This document shows positions 9,863-18,671 of a DNA stretch of 28,943 bases, in pieces. The DNA comes from Mucidula mucida (Eukaryota; Basidiomycota; Agaricomycetes; Agaricales; Physalacriaceae), in the NCBI GenBank assembly GCA_015501055.1, contig JADNYV010000436.1, positions 1-28,943 on the forward strand, given 5' to 3'. Numbering within the stretch: the stretch's first letter is position 1; every line of letters begins with the position of its first letter. A program made the translations under genes and the position numbers. The notes under the pieces are model-generated. The model made no database searches. It saw only the letters and a program-made list of their open reading frames with translations, and was not told the origin of the DNA.

Positions 9863-9905
9863 CAAGTGCCTCTCGGAAATTTGTTTGCCAATATAGACTC
9901 ACGTG
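9863..9905 (-). promoter_or_regulatory. Promoter elements of orphan copy C
   Basis: Upstream of the copy C start (9830), read on the plus strand, lie the 14-mer CAAGTGCCTCTCGG at 9863-9876, identical to that before copy B, and CACGTG at 9900-9905. A weak TATA-like TATATT (minus strand) lies between them. The order of elements is the same as upstream of copy B. Confidence 0.5.
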
Positions 9906-9973
9906 GTACGCAGGGCAGAGACTATACTCAGGGAAAAAGACACGAAATGGCCATTACTCCATAAACACAACAC

Positions 9974-11156
9974 CTACAACTTGGCCTGTCGGTTCCACTG
10001 CACAAAGAAATCAATAAATCAACCAAAACAAACACCAGAAATCACACATACCCAAGGATACCACTCGCCCGCTTTATCCAACACGCCCAACCCATCCACC
10101 ATCCTCGGCGCCCTCTTCTCCAAAAACGCCTTTCCCGCCTCCCTCGCATCGCCCTCCTTGGACAGCATCCCCAACGTCCTCGACTCCATCTCCACCACCT
10201 TCTCCAAGCTCCCCAATGGGGGATGCACCAACAACCCCTTCGTCATCGCCACCGCCGTCTGGCTCGTACTCTCCGCCAGCTCCCGCGCAAACGCCAGCGC
10301 CCCAGGGAACACGTCCTCCCGCTTCGGGATGACAGCGTAGTAGAGCCCCGCGAGGAGCGGCGAGGTGGGGGAGAGGACGGTGCCGGAGAGGAAGAGCGCT
10401 TTGGCGCGGGACATGCCAAGGAGGGAGGGGAGGAAGAAGGAGGATAGGGCTGTTTAGGTGTGTGAGGGAGGATGTGAGTAGTAGTAGAAATAATACCTTC
10501 TGGTGCGATCCCTCGGCGGACAAAGGGGAACACGAGTTTTGCGCCCTCCCAGACGAAGCGAAAGTCGTAGGGGAGCTGCATACCCGTCATACCGACTCCA
10601 GCCTGTCATCATGTCGTTATTGACAACAAACGCTATAATGGTAAGTTACTGACCGCATGCCCGTTAACAGCAGCAATCGTGATCTTTCTGCAATTATATA
10701 CCGCCAGGGACACTTTCCCGCCGGGCTCTCGGGTTTCTGCAGACTATGACGAGCGCCATCACATACATGAACACGGCGGTACACACCATATGGCGATCCC
10801 TTGCCTCCAAGGCCACCCCATCCCGCGCTTAAATCAGCCTAGGACAGTACAGTATCAACGCTGAACGCGCGAATCATAAGAAAACACGTACGCCAGAGCA
10901 ATACGCAGGCGCATCAGGCGCCGCCGTAGTGATAACGACGCGCACACGGTCGTCCTCGTCCGCAAGTTGGAATACGCGCTCCAGTTCATCAGCGAGCCCA
11001 GTGCTGAACGTGTTCCGCCTATTCCAACGTGTTAGCACTGACGAGCACTCGACGCTCCCCGTATACTTACTGCTTCGACCTGTTCAAGGTCACTACTAGG
11101 ACCGCCCCGTCAAGCGTAGGCATGATCTCTTTAAAGTTGAGTGTTGCGTAGTCCAT
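9974..11156 (-). CDS. Peroxisomal enoyl-CoA hydratase/isomerase
   Basis: Crotonase-superfamily enzyme, probably a delta3-delta2-enoyl-CoA isomerase or hydratase for fatty-acid beta-oxidation. Seven exons: 11071-11156, 10892-11018, 10787-10838, 10654-10736, 10497-10602, 10052-10449 and 9974-9997, giving 291 residues in one intact frame. Visible family blocks are VVTLNR and RNTFSTGLADEL near the N-terminus, the CoA-binding stretch AYCSGADLSAGWGG around 68-80, and ITIAAVNGHAAGVGMTG around 107-122, which forms the oxyanion-hole region. FVRRGIAPEGALSSFFLP follows. The last exon is only 24 nt and encodes WNRQAKL, ending in Ala-Lys-Leu, a type 1 peroxisomal targeting signal. If the last intron is kept, the protein ends in a different, non-PTS1 tail. 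The start was chosen at MDYATLNFKEI; the open frame extends upstream without family similarity. Confidence 0.88.
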
Positions 11157-11486
11157 GTCGGTATGAGTATTACCGGGGTGGATTCGAGATTTATGTACCG
11201 GGATCAAACGTAGCCGGAGCGAACAGAGGTTGATATGACAGTAGCCTGAGTAAGAGTCAGCTGGCTTTTGACATGGACGAGTCGGAGGATGGATGATAAC
11301 GTCAAGCCTTGATGGAGGGAGCGGAATGTCGGGCCGACTGGGGAGTAGTATGTACACTTACACGCCCAGAATCCAGCAACAAGGTCTTAGGTCCACATGA
11401 AAAGTCTGTGTCGTGAAGGTGAGAAAAACAATACAACTACACCACCGAGTGAATAAGAAGAAAAAATGTTTATGATGCACCATAGA
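11157..11486. other. Spacer between isomerase gene and tRNA-Asp
   Basis: Promoter side of the isomerase gene. The isomerase frame stays open to about 11357, but the extra residues do not look like the family and probably are leader. No other gene is supported. Confidence 0.4.
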
Positions 11487-11570
11487 CTCTCTGACTGGGA
11501 GTCGAACCCAGCTTTCGCGCGGATGACAACAAATGACAGGCGCGTGTACTAACCGATATACTATCAGAGA
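11487..11570 (-). tRNA. tRNA-Asp(GTC) with 12-nt intron
   Basis: Minus-strand tRNA with a 7-bp acceptor stem TCTCTGA/TCAGAGA, a TTCGA T-loop, and an anticodon stem CGCGC/GCGCG closing the loop CTGTCA-C. The anticodon is GTC, read as Asp, and the discriminator base at 11487 is G, as expected for tRNA-Asp. A 12-nt intron at 11522-11533 lies one base 3' of the anticodon (position 37/38), the canonical place. Mature length is 72 nt. Two more tRNA-Asp genes in this window share the exons but have different introns. Confidence 0.93.
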
Positions 11571-11659
11571 TATGGTTTAATCTTCGATCAACAATCATCA
11601 CTGGTTCCGCCCATTTCGCACAAAATGTTATACGCCTCTACACAAATAATTATTTACCC

Positions 11660-12837
11660 TTACGCCAATCCTGCCTTCTTCATCGCGCCCAACATTGCCT
11701 CTCCAATCTGCGCCGGGCTGTCCGTCACAATCGCGCCCGCCTTTTCAAGGGCAGCCACCTTGTCCTTTGCCGCGCCCTTGCCCCCCGCGATGATCGCGCC
11801 CGCATGGCCCATCCGCCGTCCAGGAGGCGCAGTGCGGCCGGCAATGAACGCGACGACAGGCTTGTTCTTGGTGTTGTAAGCCGCAATGTATTCAGCCGCT
11901 TCTTCCTCCATCGAGCCGCCGATTTCTCCAATGAGTACGATACCTAGGGAGATATGAGAAAATTTGGGGTAAAGGAGGGGGGCAGAGAACGTTACCCTTG
12001 GTGTTGTCGTCTTGCATCAAGACCTTGACAACGTCGAGGTGCTGTGTACCCGGGAAAGGGTCCCCACCGATTCCGACGCAGATGGACTGGCCCAAGCCGA
12101 CCTGTGTAGTTTGCGCGACGGCTTCGTAGGTGAGTGTCCCTGACCTCGATACGATGCCTGTATACCTTGTCAAGCTTGAGGGAATAGTAAATAGGATGAA
12201 CACACACCAATATTGCCTGGCATATGAATATGGCCCGGCATAATACCCATCTTACACCCAGCGGGGTTAATCACGCCAGGACAATTTGGACCTACTAGAC
12301 GACTCTTGCTCTGGTTCTTGAGCGTGTTCATCACGCGGATCTCATCCGCCTGGGGGATACCCTCTGTAATAGCGACAATGAGGCCTATCTCGTTCTCGAT
12401 AGCTTCTATGATGGCATCGGCAGCGGAGGGCGGCGGCACGTAGAGCACTGTGGCGTCGGGCTGCGCTTCCCGGACGGCTTCACGGACAGAGGCATAGACG
12501 GGGAGGCCGAGATGGGTGGTGCCTGCTTTCTTGGGAGAGACGCCCCCGATGATGCGGGTCCCGTAGGCGAGCGCGGTCGAGGCGTGGAATGTACCCTAGG
12601 AGAAAACATGAGCATCCAAAGGTGATTGGACTGGAATATACACACAGTTTTGCCTGTAAAGCCCTGTACGAGAACCTTTGTGTCTTTATGTATGAGCAGG
12701 TTGGAGATGGTGTCTTCGTAGCTTCGGCGGGCAGCGGTGTGGCTGAACGTCCGGCGTCCGGCTAGAGTGTGTTAGCGTAGTGGATGATACGCGACACGAT
12801 ACTACGCACCGAGCTTAACGGCTTGAACGCGATACAT
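11660..12837 (-). CDS. LSC1: Succinyl-CoA ligase alpha subunit, mitochondrial
   Basis: Catalyses the nucleotide-forming step of the citric acid cycle (succinyl-CoA to succinate) together with the beta subunit in the mitochondrial matrix. Five exons: 12810-12837, 12646-12761, 12208-12595, 11996-12157 and 11660-11943, giving 325 residues, normal for the family. The N-terminus ([20 protein letters not shown]) is basic and Ser/Thr/Ala-rich, a plausible presequence. Diagnostic blocks are [16 protein letters not shown] at the CoA-binding fold, [57 protein letters not shown] and [24 protein letters not shown] contains the phospho-acceptor histidine at about residue 278. The reading frame is intact across all introns, which are about 48-52 nt. 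It is transcribed away from the bS16m gene across a 500-bp spacer. Confidence 0.95.
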
Positions 12838-13340
12838 GATTTGTGGCGTGGCGGGTGGTAAAGACAACACCCGGGATAGCCCTCGAGTGTTGGTGACTAT
12901 TTGGCTGTGACGTCTTGACGCGTTTCCGCTGGATTTTCAGCATGGCGCGCCGTTGACGGGCAGCAATTGCGCGGACGGCGCCCCGTTTGTATTCCGTTGC
13001 GCAAATTCTAGACTTGCTGCTCGTGGGAACCCCTCGCTCATTTTTTGGTCGCGGTATCAGGTTAAACCAATCGATTGTACGCGTCAACAACTCTTCGACC
13101 TATCTATCGCCGACCTGCGATAGTAAAAATGCGCCACATATTTCACGCGGAAGCCTACCGGAACTAAATCAAACGCGCTCAAGTCGAAATAGTGCCAAAC
13201 GTCTGTGTACAACAGATTAGCAGCTGGGTGTCAAGCATTGTCAATCAAGAAGATAGCAGTCTGGTATTCGGCAACATGCCGGAAAATGCCGGAAAGTCGC
13301 GTTACCTCACGTCACGGCCACATTTTTGCTCAGCGCCGTC
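12838..13340. other. Shared divergent promoter region, LSC1 and bS16m
   Basis: About 500 bp separate two divergent genes for mitochondrial proteins. The region has a GGCGCGCC palindrome near 12943, a tandem repeat of ATGCCGGAAA near 13275-13294 and an ACGTCA half-site near 13309. No TATA box is clear. No gene is supported in either strand. Confidence 0.45.
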
Positions 13341-14758
13341 ATGCCCATCCGGCTGCGGTTTGCCCTCCACGGGACGCGCAACAACCGCATCTTCCACCTC
13401 GTCGCCATAAACTCACGCCACGCCCGCAACGCCGCCCCCGCCGAGCTACTCGGCATCTACGACCCGCGCCTTCCCGCCACTATACACCCAGACGGCACGC
13501 GCCGCACCCCCAATACTTACAACATCAAACAGAACCCGGCAAAGACCATCAGATGGAGTGTCGACAGAATTCGCTACTGGCTTTCCGTTGGCGCAGTTCC
13601 GACTAAGAGTGTAGCCCATCTGTTGGAAGCTGGAGGCATTTTGGGACAAGCTGGAAAGAGAATTGTCCCAGAGGGTGTCTCGATACACGCCTTGAATACG
13701 AGGTGTAGTCGCTGTGGCGGAAAAGGTCATGCCGTGCGTGACTGTGAACAGCCGCCGGAAAAGATTACACTCAAAGTATGTATCCGGTTCTTTGGTGTAC
13801 ATGTGCTAACATGGACTACAGCAATCGCCGCCTCCAAAGCCAAAGGTGGAGAAGAAACAGGTGGAGAAGAAACAGGCGGAGAAAAAGGTACAGAAAAAGG
13901 TGGAGAGAAAAGAGCCTACGGTACGTGTGTTCCCATCTCGTATACCCATACCAACACCCCCACAGGGCGCATTCGCCGACCTCCTCAAAGCATCCCGCGA
14001 ATTCGCTGCCTCATCCTCTACTCCCCTCCCCGTCATACAAGACCTCACCACCAAACCCTCTCCTCCCCCCAAAAAGCACAAATCCCTCCTCGGCGACATT
14101 GTCCCTCCCAGCCGCTCCCCCCTCGCCGGGTACACCATCGACTCCCTCGCCACCATGTCCGAAGACGAGGTCACCATCCTCTTCACATTTTGGGAAGAGT
14201 GGGAGAACGCCCGCCTCGCCCGCATCCGCGCACGCCGCGAGTTCGAGCAGTCTCGGGACGAAATGGACGATAACCTGAGAACCGCCCTCCAGCGAGAGTG
14301 GGACGCGATGGGCCCAGAGCCAGATATTCTTGGCTATAATGACCTGCCAGATGACAGTGATAGGTTTGCCGCCGAGCACGAGAGTGAGAGGTATGCGTTG
14401 TATCACAAAAAGGTTAGTGTTTCCCTAAACCTTATGATTGGTTCGACTGATGATGATGTGTGTGTAGGATATTGAGCGTGAATTCGAGAAAATACGCGAT
14501 CACACGATACCCGCGGACAAGTTTGTGCCTAGCACCATGAGCAGCGACCAAGTCAAGAAACTACAGGACGACTGGGAGAAACAACGCGCCGCAAAGTTTC
14601 TCGAAGAGAAGGTCAACGCTTTCAAGGCCAAGCCCGACTTGGTCGAACCTGCGGACTTGGAAGCCCTCTTCAGAGATGTAAAGAGCGATGTCGATTTGGA
14701 AAGAGAAAAGGAGTTTGTTCTGGCGCAGGTGGCAAAGGGGAAGAGCTTGACGGGGTGA
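13341..14758 (+). CDS. Mitochondrial ribosomal protein bS16m with zinc-knuckle extension
   Basis: Residues 1-100 are a complete bacterial-type S16 domain (MPIRLRFALHGTRNNRIFHL, AELLGIYDP, WLSVGAVPTKSVAHLLEAGG), a component of the mitochondrial small ribosomal subunit. The frame then continues without a stop into a CCHC zinc knuckle (Cys122, Cys125, His130, Cys135), a Lys/Glu-rich linker with VEKKQ-like repeats, and about 245 further residues. These are predicted largely helical and charged (WEEWENARLARIRARREFE, DWEKQRAAKFLEEK). Exons 13341-13775, 13822-13920, 13966-14412 and 14468-14758 give 423 residues, more than three times a normal S16. The second intron (13921-13965) is exactly 45 nt with no stop, so it could be retained in frame. 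The ATG was chosen because MPIRLR is the family start. I do not recognise the C-terminal region. Confidence 0.82.
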
Positions 14759-14851
14759 TCTTTACAACTTGGATAGAGTAGCGTTCTGATTCGATGTGAG
14801 AGTTTTTTGTGTTTTGAATGATCGAGTAAGTTCGGTGGGTATTTAAGAACG

Positions 14852-14942
14852 TCTCTGATAGTATATCGGTTAGTACACGCGCCTGTCATCCATACTTCTT
14901 CGGCCGTCGCGCGAAAGCTGGGTTCGACTCCCAGTCAGAGAG
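14852..14942 (+). tRNA. tRNA-Asp(GTC) with 19-nt intron
   Basis: Plus-strand copy with exons identical, as far as I can read, to the gene at 11487-11570: acceptor TCTCTGA/TCAGAGA, anticodon loop CTGTCA-C with GTC, and discriminator G at 14942. The intron at 14889-14907 is 19 nt, sits at position 37/38 and shares no obvious sequence with the other two introns. It lies about 60 bp upstream of the hAT-like element. Confidence 0.93.
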
Positions 14943-15004
14943 TTGATTTGATAATTGAGCTTTTTCTCGTGTGGCGCAATGCCCGAGAGCCCATTCAATA
15001 CTAT

Positions 15005-15012
15005 ATGTTGAA
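15005..15012. repeat. 8-bp target-site duplication, left
   Basis: ATGTTGAA directly precedes the TAGGG tip of the element at 15013. The same 8 bases follow its right end. T at position 2 and A at position 7 fit the hAT target-site preference. Confidence 0.8.
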
Positions 15013-15419
15013 TAGGGTCGTGGGAAAAACCTCCGGTATTTTTACCACCCCCTCCCGGAGGCCCTGGTTTTTACCGGTATCAAACCTTTTTTTACCTAGC
15101 ACATGACAAAATCATGTGATCTGCGCCACATTTCTTTCCTCAGCCACATCTTGTACAGTAAAGGCCTCCACTACAAGGTGCTTCTGCAGTAAATTTTACT
15201 ATGTAATGGCAGCTGACTGACAATATGCTTTGATTTATATGTGGGTTCAGACACCACATGCTTGCATAGGACAAGGACGAGGCGGGGTCACATGATAAAG
15301 TCATGTGCAGGTAAATTACCTACCCTCCGGACCCCCTGGGTTTATTACCGGTAAGAAACTGGTAAATTAACTGCTCAAAACCGAGATGCACTAAAACCGA
15401 GGTTTATTCCACAGCCCTA
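15013..15419. mobile_element. hAT-like non-autonomous element (MITE)
   Basis: A 407-bp element bounded by TAGGG at the left and CCCTA at the right, flanked by an exact 8-bp duplication ATGTTGAA (15005-15012 and 15420-15427). The tips are imperfect inverted repeats: TAGGGTCGTGGGAAAAACC at the left against TAGGGCTGTGGAATAAACC from the right end reversed. Inner subterminal parts also match inverted, including hairpins of the form CACATGA-N-TCATGTG at 15100-15118 and 15289-15307 and TACCGGTA-type palindromes near 15072-15079 and 15346-15352. No transposase-sized open frame is present, so it must have moved with enzyme supplied in trans. Tip sequence and 8-bp duplication together point to the hAT superfamily. 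Confidence 0.8.
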
Positions 15420-15427
15420 ATGTTGAA
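15420..15427. repeat. 8-bp target-site duplication, right
   Basis: ATGTTGAA directly follows the CCCTA end of the element and matches the left copy exactly, which suggests a fairly recent insertion. Confidence 0.8.
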
Positions 15428-15951
15428 CAGGGCCAGGCTAAAGAAGACATTCATCCCAGCTTAATATGGCCGTATTTGCTACTTATGTTTGCCGCCACAC
15501 AGTTTGTTTGCAGTCTCCAAGTTCCCTTTTCTCAAGCACCCTTGCAGCCTTGCCTGTACATACTGTCCGTCTTCTGCACCCCCCTCGGTTGGCTGATTCA
15601 ACGCGCATCTGAGTTCTCTGCTTGAGCTTGATCCCAGCACAATCCAGCTGTCGAGCTTATACCCTTTCATCTCACTGACTTCAGTCTCGTCTTAGTCTGC
15701 TGTCCACTAGCGATTTGCAGTCCCTTCCATCAACCGCCAGTGGTCAATTCTCACTCTAAGCCGCATTCCACTTGAAGCCTACGGAATACCATTCCTGAGA
15801 CATCCACCGGCGTACAACATGATGATGAACCAGAACACGAGATAACCCATTTTATAAAAAGAGAAACACAAGTAACCAAAAAAAAAAGAGAGAATACCGC
15901 CTCGAAAGAACTTCGGAAAGCCCCAAAGCCCCCAAGCCCGTCACGCACTAC
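15428..15951. other. Spacer between hAT-like element and secreted-protein gene
   Basis: No gene is recognised. Frames are short and lack motifs. An A-rich run at 15880-15889 near the 3' end of the minus-strand secreted-protein gene may belong to its 3' untranslated region. Confidence 0.4.
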
Positions 15952-16769
15952 CTACTTCTTGCAATACCCAGCACTCTCCGTAATAAAGTTGATAGACCCA
16001 TCGGGCTGCGTCTGCCCGCCACAGTTGTCCGCAGCCTTCTTATCGTGACACTTGCTAAACAGCGCACAAGTCAGCTGGGTGCTGCCGTCCTACATATAAG
16101 TATCAGTTTTTGAACGAACAGTGGCCCGAGTTGTTGTTACCTTGGCGTTATTGTCGTGGTACGCTTTCAACGTTCGTCAGGACAAAACCAAGGAGGAAAA
16201 GACTATGACGAAGCTCACTATTGAAGAAACCACACCCATCGACGCTCGTGCACATGGTCTCGCAATCTACATAGTAGACGTTGAGCGACATTCATCATTG
16301 ATTGAAGACGAGCAAGACGAACCATCAACAGTATCAACGAGCCCGTACGTCAGATAATCGCCGTCCGACTGCACCGCACACGTCCCGTTCGTGAAGATCG
16401 GCGTCCACGGGTTCGACGGGTGGTGCGGCGGCGGCTTGGGGCAGTGAAGGCACAGCGGGAGGAGGTCCAGGAGCTTGCAGATCAGCTACGAATCCAAAGC
16501 GCGTCAGCCATATACCGTATATGCCATGCGCGTCTACGTACGCCATCTTTGAGCCACCGACAAATGTTCTTGAGCGTGTCGGGGTGGTCGCCGTAGTACC
16601 ACCCGGGCTTGCAGCCCTTCTTCCACGGCGGGATCGGCGCGCCGTAGTGGTTGCCGAGGGACAGCTGGCCGCTGAGCGCCACGGAAAGCGTCGCGTCGCT
16701 CGACGCGGTGGACGCCCACGCGGTGCTGGCAGTCGCAAGGGTAGCGGTGAGGATGGCGAAGAAGCGCAT
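15952..16769 (-). CDS. Cysteine-rich secreted protein
   Basis: Five exons (16542-16769, 16323-16485, 16219-16266, 16141-16163 and 15952-16089) give 199 residues. The N-terminus MRFFAILTATLATASTAWA is a clear signal peptide with a likely cut after AWA. The mature part has 13 cysteines, a HCPKPPPHHPSNPWTP proline-rich stretch, and the blocks YGLVDTVDDC, SVDGCGFFNTYHD and DGSTQLTCALFSKCH. GGQTQPDGSINFIT leads to the end at YCKK. As I recall, these blocks recur in extracellular proteins of mushroom-forming fungi, some labelled fruit-body specific; the biochemical role is unknown to me. The 48-nt and 23-nt exons were placed because they restore these blocks and keep the frame. A TATAAAA box at 16851-16857 supports the start. 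A carbohydrate- or wall-associated role is only a guess. Confidence 0.85.
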
Positions 16770-16850
16770 TTTCTTTTCTGGAGTGGACTAGGATAGTCAA
16801 GAAGTGGATGTTTCGAGACGATGGAGAATGAGAGTCTTCAAAGCAGTAGC

Positions 16851-16857
16851 TTTTATA
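16851..16857 (-). promoter_or_regulatory. TATA box of the cysteine-rich secreted protein gene
   Basis: TATAAAA on the minus strand, about 85 bp before the start codon at 16769. Strong TATA boxes are rare in this window and fit a regulated, non-housekeeping gene. Confidence 0.55.
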
Positions 16858-17852
16858 CGCGCGAGCGTCCACCGCCCATCACGAAAAGTTGGTGAGGAAC
16901 CACCACGTCGGAGATGGAGGGCTGTCAGGGGACTCAATGAGATCGTAACGCGGTGAATGTCTAGCGCCTGCATGTGTGCGCCCTGGCCTTGATGTACAGC
17001 ACGCCGGTGTTCGCCAGTGATAATCAGTATACAGCCAAGAACGTATACTGTACGTAGAGTACCACCTTAGCTTCGTGTAGATAAAGCGGTCCTAAAGGCT
17101 TGCCTGCAAAGAACAACCCAGATTCGTGACTCGGAGAGGGAGCGGCGCGTTGAAAATGTGAGAACGAGTCGGACGGCTGACACATCATGTACATCTGTCA
17201 GTCGTCTCTTGTGAGGTAAGAAACGGCGAGGCCTGACCTGTCCAGGAATCCAAGAGAGCTTCGCGGGTGTATGAAGAGACATTTGCCATGTCAAGCCTAA
17301 AACTCCCCCAATAGTGGCATGATGATAAATGCAGCTCCCCAGTCTACGAGTGTCTTCCCTGTGGTTAAAGGTGTCACTGTGTACTAGCAAATTGCTCATG
17401 GTACAGAACGAAAGCGCCGCCGGTACAACAACAGGCAGGCAGGTTGAAAGACGCGAGTCACTGTCTCCGGCGGACTGTTTGAGAGTTACGGTAGACGTAC
17501 ATCTTGTACGGTCCCCTGTGCCTGCATTAATGAATCGGGTTCAAAAGAGAAGAAGCCGCGACTCTCGAGGAACGTTCTTCCCCAAAGCAGATCGTACGAT
17601 GCGGTCCAAGTTTAGAAGATGGGCCCATGTATGATAAGATGAAAGACCGATGTACGTGCTGAATCGTGTTCTTCGGGGTCCTTCAGATTCAGAAAGGTTA
17701 CTCAGACCTTCTTGCTCTGACAGGCCTCATAGTCTAGACACGACAGAGGCCGATGCGATATGACTGGGGGTGAACAGTGTAACAAGGCAGCCTAGATGTT
17801 CTTGTCGTTATTTCCTGAAGCATGAGAGCGAGCATTGATGGATGTGCACTTG
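16858..17852. other. About 1 kb without a recognisable gene
   Basis: Neither strand shows a coding pattern, splice-connected frames or a known motif. The short open frames (up to about 110 codons) have biased, low-information translations. The left edge holds upstream sequence of the secreted-protein gene. The right edge is the 3' flank of the acyl-CoA-binding gene. It could hide a non-coding transcript or a decayed gene, but nothing supports either. Confidence 0.5.
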
Positions 17853-18596
17853 TCATTGTGGATTTAACAGCTGTATAACCTCCTCATGGCCCAGCTCGGT
17901 TGCAACATCAAGCGGGGTCATCCCATCTTGGTCCTACAATCTTCATCAAGCTTCAAGTACAGCAATTCGCGAAATAACGTACCGTAACGTCAGTCCTTGC
18001 TCCTCGTTCAATAAGCCTCTTGACCGCCACAACATCTCCCCGGTCGGCAGCGCGGTGTAATGGTGTATAGCCCTTCACAATAAAGATTCCATATCAGACA
18101 GCCCGCGAGACGGGGGAAAACATACATATTCATCTATCGCGTTTACATCTCCATCCCCATCCTCCGTATCCTCCGTATCATCAAGGCCATCAGGACGACG
18201 CATAGTGCTCACAGAAACGCCAAATCCCGCGCCCTTGGAAGTGCTCGTTGACGGCTCAGAGCTATCCAAATTATCCCAGTCGATGATATCCTCCTCCTGC
18301 TCCTCTTTCGGAATATCGAAAGAAGGCCCAGGCCACCCCAGCCCCGTCGCAATGCGCATGTACCTCTCCTGCGCCTCCTTCTCATCTATATCCGTGCCTC
18401 CCAGTTGATCCCAGGCATCCCACTTGGCGCGCCCCGTCCAATCAAAGAGTCCCGGACGCGTTGTTGTAGGTTTCGGCCCGGACGTGACGTATTTGTAGAG
18501 CGCGTAGAGTTCTAGTTTTGTTTGTGTGGATGGAGATGGGGAGGGGGACGAAGAAGCGAGGTATGCTGCAGCGGAGTTGAAGGCGTCCGAGCTCAT
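17853..18596 (-). CDS. Acyl-CoA-binding protein with ankyrin repeats
   Basis: Three exons (18126-18596, 17983-18072 and 17853-17933) give 213 residues. Residues 1-90 are an acyl-CoA-binding domain: [10 protein letters not shown], then [13 protein letters not shown] and [17 protein letters not shown] carry the Tyr, Lys and Trp pattern that grips the CoA head group. An acidic linker ([14 protein letters not shown]) and a Ser/Thr-rich stretch follow. Two ankyrin units come next, [20 protein letters not shown] (exon 2) and [20 protein letters not shown] (exon 3). This layout is that of animal ACBD6 and its fungal relatives, which bind long-chain acyl-CoA in the cytosol. The start codon lies only 75 bp from that of LSM5 on the other strand, so they share one promoter region. 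The upstream open frame continues but overlaps LSM5 and lacks domain similarity. Confidence 0.87.
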
Positions 18597-18671
18597 GTTA
18601 TGGTGAAAAGAAAGCCACGATCGGTACCCTCGATCAACAACAGCTTGCTTGTCTCTCACCACCATCACATC
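18597..18671. promoter_or_regulatory. 75-bp bidirectional promoter, ACBP-ankyrin / LSM5
   Basis: Only 75 bp separate the two divergent start codons. Both 5' leaders and the promoter must fit here or overlap the opposite gene. The stretch is rich in CA/TC runs with no TATA box. Confidence 0.6.

Noticed and set aside
10074..10590. Long frames in several phases over isomerase exon 6
   Set aside because: They arise from the GC-rich, codon-biased exon of the isomerase and read as low-complexity sequence.
13700..13760. Retroelement gag origin of the CCHC knuckle
   Set aside because: The knuckle is in frame with S16 and followed by no protease, reverse transcriptase or repeat; cellular zinc knuckles are common.
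17067..17634. Overlapping 101-110 codon frames on both strands
   Set aside because: No motif, no conserved splice pattern and no start context; they look like chance open frames.
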